Shown piece after piece: positions 36,301 to 42,440 of a DNA stretch of 64,000 nt (positions are counted from its first letter, which is position 1; each line of letters opens with the position of its first letter). A program made the position numbers and the translations under genes. Source of the DNA: Plutella xylostella. Taxonomy: Eukaryota; Arthropoda; Insecta; Lepidoptera; Plutellidae. The DNA lies in contig NC_064005.1 of NCBI RefSeq assembly GCF_932276165.1, forward strand, positions 7,316,001 through 7,380,000, given 5' to 3'. Under the pieces are notes generated by a model. That model saw only the letters and a program-made list of their open reading frames with translations. It was not told the DNA's origin and searched no databases.

Positions 36301-39196
36301 GACAGTCCTCAACAGAACACTACATTCACAAAGTTATAAATTTTGCGCGCAATTCTGTTCAATTCCAATAACCTTTTGGGATTTCTTATGTTGTTCTCTT
36401 CTTCATAACTTACCTATATATACATGATTTATAACAATATAAGCTGCTATTACCTAAATAGTTCCTTCTTTTATAAAATACAATCCATAGTTAAAAAAAT
36501 AACAATTCACATAAGACTTTGTTTATCCCGTCTCACGCTACCGCAGACATCCTTTTTCTTATGACTTATGTTCTAATTTCAAGCAACTGTCACAGATTAC
36601 GAAGACGGTTGATTGGATGCTTCGCGGAACCACAGGACCCCAGCAGCAAAGGCGCAACTTCCATAAAACGGTCCTTAATGACTAGACGAAAAAGATCTTC
36701 TGAACAGGCTTTAAAACAAAACAACAAAACATAAAGAATGCGTTGAATCCCTTCCGAAAAAGGCGTCAAGAGCCGAGGATGAAGTCACGACTGGACTAGG
36801 TATTTGGAGGTTCCGCCATCTTTGTTTTTACTTTTTTGAATGTTGCGGCAACAGTCTGTTTAAGGATATGGCTGCGTTTGAAATAAATATGTTTATTTTC
36901 AACTATGACGTCGTCAGTTCGATCATTTCAAACAAGTAGGTAGAAATGATTTTCTTAACTCAAAGTATAAATAGACTTTAAATCCTTCATTTCATCATTG
37001 AAAACTAAGTGTTATATTATAAGACTTATAAAAATTAACAATTATAACAACAGGCATAGTAAATAATTTAAATGACTTCAACTAATCAATGAAACGACCG
37101 TTGTTGGTCGTAACATAACAATTATAGTTTTTTGTTAAACCCTAGTCTAAGAAACTAGGTCAAATGAGGATATAAGTGTATACTATTCGCTTTAGCAAAA
37201 AATATTCTACCTGAGTTTTTAGAATTTTTTATGAATCATTTCAAAATAATTAAACAGTTTGAGTATAGATTAGGCCCCTTATTATGTTTTTATAATTTTT
37301 AATTATATTACCTATGTGAATTAAATTTTACAGATGTAAAAATATTATATTATTAAAATATGTATATGATAAATACCTACTTAGAAATCTATTATATTCG
37401 GAACTTTAAAAGTAGAATTGGTATATAGGAAATTAAAAGTTTTGTGCACTCGTTGAATTCTTTTGTATGGATGATTTACCAAGGCAACAAAATTGATCAG
37501 AAAATAAATAGGAAACAAAAAAAATATGAAATGTTAAATAAATTGTTACACTTCAGTACGATCATAAATAGTTAAGCGAGTAGGAAAAAATATCTGAACA
37601 ATCTTGACAAAAAGGGTGAAATAGGGGTTGCGTTTATTTTAGAACACAATATAACAGCGCACTTGAGCCCACTAAGTATCGTTTCCTGGTAAGACACCTG
37701 TCTTTATCGAAGTATATCAATGCACTACAGTTCATTGGCACCTAATAGCTTCGTAACAGATTGTATAATCGTCTGTTCGACAGTGACCGGCAGACCGTAG
37801 CCTTCATAACAAGAGCTTCGAAACGCATAATTATATTGGTAATTTTATCTATTCCGTCTATTCGGCGGCGGCGAGACTGGATGAATCCGTTTCTACTTCA
37901 GAATTCCCGCGTTTGAGACATAGTAGCTAGAATCTGGCACTCATTAATTAATTCATATTCAAATTAATAAGTGTATGGACTATAATAGCACGTAAAGAAA
38001 AGAAAAACGTTTATTCACTACACAGGCACATGGTACAGATGCGCTAACCACGGTCTATCTCGTTGTATTAAGCGTGCCGATTGCATGACAATTTTTGTTT
38101 GTTCGTTCGTCAATTTAAACAGTGAGTGAGTGAGTTTTTTTACTGGGCTTTTACGGTCATACAACGCATGAATGTCCAACGTCCATTATTTGTCAGAGTC
38201 CATTGATAACAATCAAATGAGTGTATGATTATGTTATTAGCTTATTAGCTTATTACAGATGAGGTGAATGAACTCTGAGGTATTTTATAATACGATACGA
38301 CATTAGCGTAGGTAGTAATGAGGAAATGCGCGTTATGACAGTAAATAGCACAGCACCGTGGTTTGCAGTGATGATGCTGTACTGCAAGGTCTACCTAGCT
38401 ATTTTGAGGTTAGAAAGAAATCTAAAATTGTTATGCCAATGGTTTCTGCATAACAATTGTTCTTGTCGTAAATGTCTAGAGTAAGTAGTGTTGGGTCAAA
38501 ATACATCATTACTACCTATACCTACATAGCTTTTTGGCAATATGAACGCACCTTTGTAGTTAGGTATTCAAATCTTCTGTATTTTAAATGAGCTGATTTG
38601 TTTTAATTTATGTATTATAAAGTGTTAGCGAGTGAGTTTACTGACGCTTAAACTATTTCTATTTTATCACACTGTGGTAACGAGGTACTTAATCTCTTGA
38701 GGTGTAGAGATAGTTTGTATGTATTTATAGAAGTAATAGAATGCTAAAATTACTTATATAAGTTTGTAAGCTACATAATCGAAATACATAAAACTCTGTT
38801 TTCGCTTCTATGTGTGTTATCCGATAAAATATCTTTATAAAAAGTGGATGCAGTAATTTATACCCTACTACGCAAGGGATTACAATGACAAAGGAAATAA
38901 ACTATACGCGTCTACTTTGTCAAACTAACAAACCGATCGAATGAATGAATATTCGATTATTTTGTTCGATTATAGTCTGGCAGCTGCATATATTAATATG
39001 AAGCTGACTGTACATTAGGTACATGGCTCAATTGCGCTTCATCTGATTGAACCCACTAAATTCCTAACGTAATACTAATGTACTCACTGAGTTCATTCTC
39101 GCAGTCCGTGTACTCGTGGTTGCAGTCCACGGTGTAGGCGGCCGCGGAGGCGCAGGCCAGCAGCAGCGCCGCGCACCACGCCGGCGGGGCCCGCAT
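9323..39196 (-). CDS. sas: Stranded-at-second-type cell surface receptor, complete CDS in 18 exons
   Basis: Sas is an apical epithelial transmembrane receptor and a ligand of the receptor phosphatase PTP10D in Drosophila (known biology). Eighteen exons (listed singly) join at GT/AG sites into one frame of 4695 nt, about 1564 residues. Order: signal peptide (exon 1); acidic Thr-rich linker (2); von Willebrand C-type cysteine modules (3, 4-5, 7, 8); a beta-sandwich-like region (6); a ~420-residue low-complexity region (9); three fibronectin III domains (10-11, 12-13, 14-15); a membrane helix with basic stop-transfer RRHRPR (16); and a tail with YDNPAYKLELQQETMDL (17-18). NPAY is a PTB-binding motif. 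The VWC-then-FN3-then-NPXY architecture and total length fit Drosophila Sas. The only uncertain junction is exon 9 to 10. The frame reopens for 40 codons after the UGA (separate entry). Confidence 0.85.
9477..9960 (+). mobile_element. Possible PIF/Harbinger-like relic
   Basis: TTA precedes a terminus-like GGGTGCGTTGCACC at 9480, followed by palindromic TTAAC-rich subterminal sequence. Further in, a broken frame reads MSLLREIVLETSSSEIEIEV and, shifted, FRELIDSQVPGLKNVARVLA. A similar but opposite-facing end occurs at about 16790-16966 (GCAACCCACCC then TAA). The TWA target site suggests Harbinger, but no catalytic residues are visible. Confidence 0.4.
10112..11152 (-). mobile_element. Non-LTR retrotransposon (jockey/CR1-like), 3' part
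   Basis: A 172-codon open frame (10634-11152) encodes the C-terminal end of a LINE reverse transcriptase: LILSRLNYGDTVYGPC and RVQNACCRFCFDVP are typical of the region after the fingers/palm. It is followed downstream by about 500 bp of UTR ending in a GATA-repeat tail at 10112-10140. The 5' part is missing (5'-truncated). It lies in the last intron of sas, same strand. Confidence 0.8.
11463..11770 (+). mobile_element. Element end with TATA-Inr promoter-like sequence
   Basis: Homologous, in inverted orientation, to the core of the element at 16048-16349. It contains TATATAAATAGAG near 11616 and, about 30 bp on, TCAGTT, the arthropod initiator, then ATG at 11686 opening MAQCSHGSRRLRSDGEKYNI and stopping after 32 codons. 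It resembles the promoter end of a mobile element rather than a host gene. Confidence 0.45.
12395..12800. repeat. GC-rich minisatellite, unit about 58 bp, about seven units
   Basis: The block CACCTGCATCGCAGCGTACA followed by CCCGG and CTGGCCACCGG recurs at roughly 12403, 12461, 12519, 12570, 12653, 12704 and 12762. Some units are shortened to about 51 bp or extended to about 83 bp. Long frames open on both strands come from the repeat composition, not from a gene. Confidence 0.85.
16048..16349. mobile_element. Foldback element with 62-bp perfect inverted repeats
   Basis: 16048-16109 is the exact reverse complement of 16288-16349. The ~180-bp core contains the same TATA-type segment as 11463-11660 (CTCTATTTATATAGGC in this orientation) and is GC-rich near CGCGCGGGCGACTC. 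The outer sequence CACAATGTTTAACTAGG occurs both inside and just left of the element, implying nested insertion. Confidence 0.8.
16400..16669 (-). mobile_element. tRNA-derived SINE (second family), antisense
   Basis: Read on the minus strand it begins with AGCGGTGGTAGCTCAGTCGG, a tRNA-like box A, and has GGGTCCGATCCCGG as box B. The body includes ACATGTACCAATGAGTTC and the block equivalent to CGGTGAAGAAAACATCGTGA, common in lepidopteran SINEs. Confidence 0.75.
17099..17182 (-). CDS. sas: sas exon 17, cytoplasmic tail with NPAY
   Basis: Acceptor TTTCAG, donor GTAAGG. Encodes VPSAPRDSSLPPYDNPAYKL and ELQQETM, leaving one G. NPAY is a PTB-domain docking motif; Sas family tails are short and carry such a motif. 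Confidence 0.86.
17431..17607 (-). CDS. sas: sas exon 16, transmembrane helix
   Basis: Acceptor CCGCAG, donor GTGAGT. Encodes EIEQASSLGARGGPTTTRGD, then a hydrophobic helix SLVVVGVVAALGAVTSLLLL and LIVV, followed by RRHRPRSVPIT, a classic positive stop-transfer signal. The helix carries small-residue (G/A) spacing compatible with dimer packing. Confidence 0.88.
17928..18031 (-). CDS. sas: sas exon 15, third FN3 domain, last strands
   Basis: Acceptor TTTTCAG, donor GTGAGT. Encodes CRVWLELFLTNGKVKTSNVL and EIMTKPADSDSPVD; the phase matches both neighbours. Confidence 0.83.
18265..18398 (-). pseudogene. Partial copy of sas exon 14 with intact donor
   Basis: Matches the 3' ~130 bases of exon 14 and keeps a donor (AG|GTGAGC). 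The six differences I count inside the coding part are all synonymous (for example CCT GAT ACT against CCC GAC ACC). No usable acceptor is visible on its 5' side. Confidence 0.85.
18729..18855 (-). pseudogene. Second partial copy of sas exon 14, donor lost
   Basis: Same block as above, from GGCATGGAGCC back to GGAGCGGTGGGTGCG. Two synonymous differences from exon 14 are seen; the donor end is replaced by CTTTTTAAATGG. Confidence 0.85.
19172..19394 (-). CDS. sas: sas exon 14, third FN3 domain, first half (working copy)
   Basis: Acceptor CCACAG, donor GTATGT. Encodes PYNWSVTIEAASVGSTSASI with WRGVPSPPERWVRVYRGAHA, then LLLAGMEPDTR. Extremely GC-rich. Two 3' partial copies lie downstream at 18729-18855 and 18265-18398, embedded in a GCCATCTT minisatellite. 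Confidence 0.86.
19672..19790 (-). pseudogene. Partial copy of sas exon 13 with intact donor
   Basis: Reads GNRYEASLVLVPPPRAVVKL and TSVEFVTQPYIG with donor GTAAGG. More diverged than the exon 14 copies: about seven synonymous and four amino-acid changes (E to K, S to N, R to S, P to S). Confidence 0.85.
20023..20213 (-). CDS. sas: sas exon 13, second FN3 domain, second half
   Basis: Acceptor TTCCAG, donor GTAAGG. Encodes YRPVGTPIYLMTELLHHSRS, then LADLRPGSRYEASLVLVPPP and SVEFVTQPYI; L-R-P-G-S-R-Y is the FN3 signature. A diverged copy of its 3' half is at 19672-19790. Confidence 0.86.
20482..20609 (-). CDS. sas: sas exon 12, second FN3 domain, first half
   Basis: Acceptor CTCAG, donor GTAAGT. 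Encodes VEEKRRPVDCKLTVVEVNDT and AAHVIWRHFSEDELLLIDGI, with the conserved FN3 Trp. Confidence 0.84.
20694..20941. repeat. MITE, second copy of the 3541-3780 family
   Basis: Begins CTAAGGGTCAACGCCTGC with GGCATCGGCAGGCATCA and ends TGATGCCTGCCGATGCCG then GGGCGCCGACCCTAAGGG. Terminal inverted repeats of about 35 bp with a few mismatches. In a sas intron. Confidence 0.7.
21174..22352 (+). mobile_element. Non-LTR retrotransposon, 3' part
   Basis: A 175-codon frame (21174-21701) encodes the C-terminal part of a LINE reverse transcriptase (AYHAYVASTLRYGIIFWGNC, KAQKRIIRSMCGL). It is followed by UTR and a tail of TTGATT repeats at 22331-22350. 5'-truncated and antisense to sas. Confidence 0.8.
22641..22839 (-). 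CDS. sas: sas exon 11, rest of first FN3 domain
   Basis: Acceptor TTTTTCAG, donor GTGAGG. Encodes DEDVSRWYSQVFAPTDEILS and then LEFQLNGLKPSTTYRVRGKL, containing the FN3 L-x-P-x-T-x-Y signature, ending VTTRDAPR. Confidence 0.86.
23000..23082. repeat. Fragment of the mariner-like MITE family
   Basis: CTTTCGGCTTAGTATCCC and TTTTTGCAACATTCTATA match the right end of the elements at 42224-42440 and 54895-55002, including TGACCCCCTGAGTC shared with the latter. Confidence 0.55.
23104..23458 (-). CDS. sas: sas exon 10, Pro-rich linker and start of first FN3 domain
   Basis: Acceptor CAACAG, donor GTAAGT, 355 nt. Encodes PGAPPVLTTTGPHMPQLPVF, a Pro-rich stretch (HLPPPIPPHTLPPPPKYG) and then LSVISLESDSPTSIKMLFGL, typical of FN3 strands. 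Confidence 0.82.
23718..24989 (-). CDS. sas: sas exon 9, long low-complexity extracellular region
   Basis: Acceptor TTACAG; 423 uninterrupted codons beginning NSSNEAPSLDRTEERDERF. Rich in polar residues, Pro, Tyr and basic residues with no cysteine, probably a fast-evolving stalk. The 3' end is uncertain: exon 10 needs one carried base, which favours AAAG|GTTTGT at 23718. The better-looking donor GTGAGT near 23780 gives the wrong phase for the acceptor I can see, and G|GTCAGA slightly upstream is a third option. Confidence 0.75.
25264..25472 (-). CDS. sas: sas exon 8, fourth VWC module
   Basis: Acceptor CCCCAG, donor GTGAGT. Encodes IPNWSEVPITLTGCEQRCFC, CQDVCSPLPPLPPQTLRCPP and DEDCCKKWGCVSN; cysteine spacing matches the preceding modules. 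Confidence 0.85.
25927..26076 (-). pseudogene. Partial copy of sas exon 7 with intact donor (distal)
   Basis: About 150 bases identical to the 3' part of exon 7 apart from two synonymous changes that I count (TCG to TCT, CGC to CGG), with donor GTAAGT. Upstream of it the sequence is unrelated (TTACAAAGACGCAAAG) and offers no in-phase acceptor. Confidence 0.9.
26330..26478 (-). pseudogene. Partial copy of sas exon 7 with intact donor (proximal)
   Basis: As the distal copy, sharing its 5' breakpoint (ACAAAGACGCAAAGATG), so the two came from one another. Two synonymous and one amino-acid change (Arg to Gly) relative to exon 7. Confidence 0.9.
26716..26760 (-). pseudogene. Short decayed trace of the sas exon 7 3' end
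   Basis: CACACTTACGTATGGCCACC and AATTTGCA resemble the donor end of exon 7 (CACTTACGTATGCCCCGC, AGTTTGCA) and sit next to the working exon. Confidence 0.5.
26798..27014 (-). CDS. sas: sas exon 7, third VWC module (working copy)
   Basis: Acceptor CCCCCAG, donor GTAAGT, 217 nt. Encodes EEYHIGCTELCECVGHNRSE, then CPSHVGLELVSRGCVQWAPG and NCCPRAARC. Two nearly identical 3' partial copies follow at 26330-26478 and 25927-26076. Confidence 0.87.
27236..27743 (-). CDS. sas: sas exon 6, acidic linker plus beta-sandwich-like region
   Basis: Acceptor CTTCAG, donor GTAAGT, 508 nt. Opens SQFQPLAPTPLPEDNEYHY, continues with charged residues, then a strand-rich stretch (PLVLMEPIGSVTVLQNQTVQ, HLLLSSDGGKSYKDIELKYS) that could be an Ig- or FN3-like fold. 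Ends at GCLHEGIMYAIG, leading into the third cysteine module. Confidence 0.82.
27840..28594. mobile_element. Terminal-inverted-repeat element with 9-bp target duplication (MULE-like)
   Basis: GTTTTAGAT at 27831-27839 and again at 28595-28603 flanks an element starting GGGTTCC..CTGGCATAA and ending TTATGCC..AGGTAGAACC (imperfect inverted ends). Inside, degenerate repeats such as TTATGCCATACGATTTTCGG alternate in both orientations. A 9-bp duplication is typical of Mutator-like elements. No transposase frame. Lies between sas exons 5 and 6. Confidence 0.65.
28860..29007 (-). CDS. sas: sas exon 5, second VWC module, second half
   Basis: Acceptor CCCAG, donor GTATTAC. Encodes CAPLKTSDKCIAVADPRDAC and CQLQVC, then a Ser/Thr-rich spacer VTSSTTSTTEQ with an N-glycosylation site NVT. 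Confidence 0.82.
29548..29680 (-). CDS. sas: sas exon 4, second VWC module, first half
   Basis: Acceptor TTTCAG, donor GTACTT. Encodes GSQKGPTDGCHHGNESYVVG and CEQTCSCDAKNVVTCKP; leaves AG that becomes Arg with exon 5. Confidence 0.82.
30013..30067 (-). pseudogene. Decayed copy of the sas exon 3 end, donor mutated
   Basis: Matches the last ~55 bases of exon 3 (ATTATTCCCAGTAGCACAA on the plus strand) with a broken donor (GTTGAGT). Confidence 0.7.
30147..30208 (-). pseudogene. Partial copy of the sas exon 3 end with intact donor
   Basis: ATTATTCCCAGTAGCACAAG then AATGATAGAGCAGCAGT matches the end of exon 3 (ATTATTCCCTGTAGCACAAG), preceded by the same donor GTGAGTACC. About 100 bp from the working exon. 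Confidence 0.8.
30247..30433 (-). CDS. sas: sas exon 3, first von Willebrand C-type module
   Basis: Acceptor TCTAG, donor GTGAGT. Encodes IGDKLDRGCEESCECAPGG with later DCCSIIACATG; the C-x-C and CC-x4-C pattern is that of VWC modules. Two partial copies of its 3' end follow at 30147-30208 and 30013-30067. Confidence 0.85.
30867..31309 (-). CDS. sas: sas exon 2, Thr/Ser-rich acidic extracellular linker
   Basis: Acceptor TTACAG, donor GTATGC, 443 nt. Encodes KQQTVEDYESSTSQTESATV, then SDISLDSDEEEKVDKDDKK, and ends DGTCKEMGNVYK, the beginning of the first cysteine module. Low complexity, likely O-glycosylated. Confidence 0.82.
33978..34085. repeat. One-ended fragment of the mariner-like MITE family
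   Basis: TACAGGGTGTTGCAAAAAGG then GTATACTAAGCCGAAACCTA equals the left end of the 42224-42440 element; the matching right end is not found. Confidence 0.6.
34260..34600 (+). mobile_element. LINE fragment, end of reverse transcriptase ORF
   Basis: The frame contains LPPGHELPWATWKSLNRL and, after a frame change, ASPQTMEHLMVFPGCPNT and CTREDLLKANQRGIDVAAHW, the conserved C-terminus of a common lepidopteran LINE, followed by an (AAG)n tail at about 34590-34611. In sas intron 1-2. Confidence 0.75.
35658..35804. mobile_element. Near-perfect palindromic MITE flanked by TTA
   Basis: CCCCCTTATTCATAG at 35658 mirrors CTATGAATAAGGGGG ending at 35804, and most of the 147 bp folds on itself around TTGTTCTTTG. 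TTA occurs immediately on both sides (35655-35657, 35805-35807), the 3-bp target duplication of PIF/Harbinger elements. Confidence 0.85.
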
Positions 39197-39215
39197 CGCG
39201 TCACCGCATCACTGC
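39088..39215 (-). CDS. sas: sas coding exon 1: signal peptide and 5' leader
   Basis: Coding part 39088-39196. Acceptor TTCCAG just before 39215 indicates a non-coding first exon further upstream. The ATG at 39194-39196 opens MRAPPAWCAALLLACASAAA, a typical signal peptide, then YTVDCNHEYTDCENEL. Donor GTGAGT follows 39088, leaving one base that combines with exon 2 as Asn. A tiny upstream reading frame (ATG CGG TGA) lies 13 bases before the start. Confidence 0.85.
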
Positions 39216-39239
39216 CTGGAAGGAACAACGGTTGGAATA

Positions 39240-39770
39240 ACAATATTTTGAGGTTATAAAGCCGCATGATGTCACCACATGACTGGATGGAAAGAACAAG
39301 GATTTAGAATATTAACTTATTATATATATTACTAGCGAAAGGACAGGCCCAACCGGTTGGGTTGGGCCAATCAGAAAGAAAATGGAACCCTCGCACTGGC
39401 CCTAAAATCTCATACCGATATCTGTCATAATTTGTTTGAATTTGAGCCAGCGCGCGGGTATTACAATTTCTTTCGGAAAAATATACTTTTTTCGAAATCA
39501 ATGGTTTAGAATAAAAATATTTTGAGGTTGTAAACCCGCATAACATCACCGCATGACTGGCTGGAAAGATGAAGGGTTTAGAATAAAAAGTTTAGGGATA
39601 AAAAATGTGCTGGCTGGAATGAAGAAGGAGGTAGAAGAAAAAGTTTTCGTATAAAAAGGATGCTGGCTGGAAAGACTTTATTAACTATGAGGTTTTAGAC
39701 TAAGAAACATTGGGTACTTATAAAAAGGATGCTGGCTGGAACGACGAAGGAGGTTTAAGAAGAAAAGGTT
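39240..39770 (-). repeat. Decayed tandem copies of the sas exon 1 leader region
   Basis: Blocks resembling CCGCAT..TCACCGCATCACTGCCTGGAAGGAACAA recur about five times: CCGCATGATGTCACCACATG at 39263, CCGCATAACATCACCGCATG at 39535, then GCTGGCTGGAA near 39608, 39661 and 39729. The intron phrase ATATTTTGAGGTT accompanies them. Unlike the other exon copies these retain the acceptor side and intron, not the donor. Confidence 0.7.
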
Positions 39771-40487
39771 GCGAATCGTAAGAAGAGGGATGCCGATGAC
39801 AGAGATTTGGGTTATGGTGCTCTTCAAAATGTTAGTTACTAACACCGTGTACCTAAATAAAATTAACCGAAACAGAAATTATAGACGTATAATATTCAAA
39901 CCTAGATTTTTGTGGTAGATACCAAAATTTTAAGTATCAAATGTAATGGAATATTAAGTATCAATTGCTTAGTTACTGCGGTCTTCAAACTGCTCTAATT
40001 GTGGTTTAAATTCAAGTAAAGCAACAAAGTATTATTGCAGTAGGTACCTTTATGAAATCAGGTATAGGGTTTAATTGTAGAAGTTTGTATTTTAATGTTA
40101 ATATATACTTATGATTGCAGTCATACTTTGCGATGGACCTCGTTTCCTAAAATTATAATGTATCCTGTCAGTATATTTATACAAGTGCATACGAGTATAC
40201 ATATTAATTGATAAACAATGTCACTAATTACACGAAACAATAATACAATATGTCGGGCAAATACTTTCCCGTGTGCCACTTGCATAATGAGTATTATAAG
40301 AATGTGCGAGGTATGCCATTGTCTGTTCATCCGTACTTGAGACCGATTCAAAAATATGCCTTATCATGAAAAACGTTCAAAATATTTAAACTTTATATCT
40401 AATGGTTATTTAATAAAAACGATACCGTATTTTTATGTTAACTACAATATTTGTAAACTTTTCTCAGTCATTCTTCCACCCAAAGGT

Positions 40488-40580
40488 TGGCAGCAAAAGA
40501 TCGCTTTTAGGGATAAAGCCGCCTATTGACTGCTTATAATTGTTATTTGTGTTTTGTTAAATCAATAAAGTACTACAACG
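40488..40580 (+). mobile_element. LINE 3' end (GCGATAAGGCCGCC family)
   Basis: AGATCGCTTTTAGGGATAAAG then CCGCCTATTGACTG and ATCAATAAAGTA is the terminal segment of a common lepidopteran LINE; the same block is better preserved at 56606-56745. Confidence 0.55.
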
Positions 40581-40957
40581 ATATATTTCAATACAAGTAA
40601 ATTACTCTACTCTGACCTATAATGTTTTTCCAAGACACTTTTTATTTTATTTAGCTTGGCTATGTTAGTAGAATAGACCACAGTGTTCGACATAGATACA
40701 ATACAATGTGACATCCTATACAGTGTAGAACATAGTATTGCAATCAGTTGTTACTTTCGCACAAGGCCAACGCTCAATAGTAAACAATGGGTTCAGTCTC
40801 TGACCGAAACATTTATCTTAGGTAGGTATACTCAATCACTTTCTAGCCGTTTATTGATCCATTAACATAATCTATATATATACTAAGTATAAGTACAGAG
40901 ATTGTAAAAAAACTAGGGCATAGCTGCGGTAACAATTGCATTAATAATAATGATATA

Positions 40958-41215
40958 ACATGTGGGGACATCTCACACAAGGCCATCCGATCTCAAGCTA
41001 TGCAGAGCCATTTATTATGGATATCGGACAGCTGATATATCTACACAGATTCAAATGTATATACTATAGACTATAGAGTATAGAGGTATATTAACATCCA
41101 AGACACGGGTACAAATATCTATTTTTAAACAAGTATTTTCCCAAGCCGAGGATCGAACCCGGGACCTTCTGCATAGAAGTCAGGGTCTCTGACCACTACA
41201 CCATTCGCCGTTCAT
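40958..41215 (-). mobile_element. tRNA-derived SINE, antisense copy of the 2750-3016 family
   Basis: Reverse complement has box A TGGTGTAGTGG (within 41196-41212) and box B GGTTCGATCC (41151-41160), and shares GATATCAGCTGTCCGATATCC-type and TTGAGATCGGATGG blocks with the plus-strand copy. Confidence 0.75.
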
Positions 41216-41537
41216 TCATAGCTTGAGCTATAAAAAAACTCATAAATAGGTATAATATAGAATAGACTCATCTATCAATGTTGAAGTTGAGTCTCCAAGT
41301 CTGATGACAGTTTTCATCAAGTGGTTATTAGATAGGTACACAAATATATATTATAGTAGGTATACCTATATGTAATCTCAGTAAGGTGTTCAGTTTCCAA
41401 GCCGGTTTCACATATAAGGCTTCTTTGATTTGCTCAACGAATTGAGAATTGGTTGCTGCTGCCAACAACCTTTTCATGGTACAGACCTACACAATCATTT
41501 ACCTAACCTATAAGTACGTAGAGTTTCGCTAACACAG

Positions 41538-41640
41538 ATTTATTTATTTGATACTTTATTGCACAAATATGAAATATAAGTGTACGAAAGGTGGACTTTA
41601 AATATAAATTTAAATATAAAACAGTATAAAATATGGTCTA
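41538..41640 (-). mobile_element. LINE 3' end, antisense
   Basis: TTATTTATTTGATACTTTAT then TGCACAAATATGAAATATAA and AAAGGTGGACTTTA; the same block recurs at 44915-45000, indicating a repeat family. Confidence 0.5.
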
Positions 41641-42223
41641 AAATTCTAAGACCAATATTAACATACATTTTTTAACTAGGATTTTACAAACAGACACTGT
41701 ACTGTGCTTACAAAGGCATTTTTTTAGTAAGACGTTAAAAATATTCTGCGAATCTCAAACTACAAAGAGTCAAGATCATCATCGCAAAACACACACACAC
41801 ACGTACACTACTACTAAGGTTGTGCCTCCATACATGTACAGATAAAGATAAAGAGTGAACAATGATTATTTCTTGCTAAAGGAGAGTTACGAAACTATTA
41901 AGACCGATTAAGCGTGAAAAAGCATTAACTTTACTAAAATAACGTTAGCCGTGGGAACTACATTTAGTACCTATATATTGGGTATTTCATACTAGTCAGT
42001 TTTATTGCTCGTATTTATTAAAATCAAGGTCAAAGGAACAGAAAAATGGGCTGTTACTTTCACTTTAGCATATTACTACATTAAATAGAGGACTTTCTTC
42101 GAATGTTATTTTGTAGAGCTAATTCTGAAGTACACTTTGTCTGAAATGGTTATGGTAAAAATTAATAATAACAATCATTTATGAACTATTAACTATGTAT
42201 TTCACCCATGGAACGACAATATA

Positions 42224-42440
42224 CAGGGTGTTGTAAAAAGGGTATACTAAGCCGAAACCTGCATGTGGAAAAAAAATATCATTTTCCATAGAAACATTGT
42301 TGGTCACGTGACTTTTTTACTATGGAGAATGTTTTTTTTTTCGCGAATTCTGAAATTGTGATTTCAATTTCGGGCTTAGATATACCTACTATGCTGCACA
42401 TGTAGGTTTCGGCTTAGTATATCATTTTTGCAACAACCTG
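42224..42440. mobile_element. Mariner-like MITE, full length
   Basis: Starts CAGGGTGTTGTAAAAAGGG and ends in the inverted counterpart (ATTTTTGCAACAACCTG), with inner matches GCCGAAACCTGCATGTG and CACATGTAGGTTTCGGC. Flanked by TA at 42222-42223 and 42441-42442, the Tc1/mariner target site. No coding capacity. Confidence 0.8.

Larger units (their letters stand above)
31310..39087. other. sas intron between coding exons 1 and 2
   Basis: About 7.8 kb. Contains the LINE fragment at 34.3 kb, a one-ended MITE fragment at 34.0 kb, the palindromic MITE at 35.7 kb and an (AATA)n stretch at 32580-32605. I see no convincing exon in it; the 71-codon frame at 36519-36734 has no protein-like features. Confidence 0.5.

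Noticed and set aside
36519..36734. 71-codon plus-strand frame with basic C-terminus
   Set aside because: No codon bias, no recognised domain, AT-rich intron setting; likely chance.
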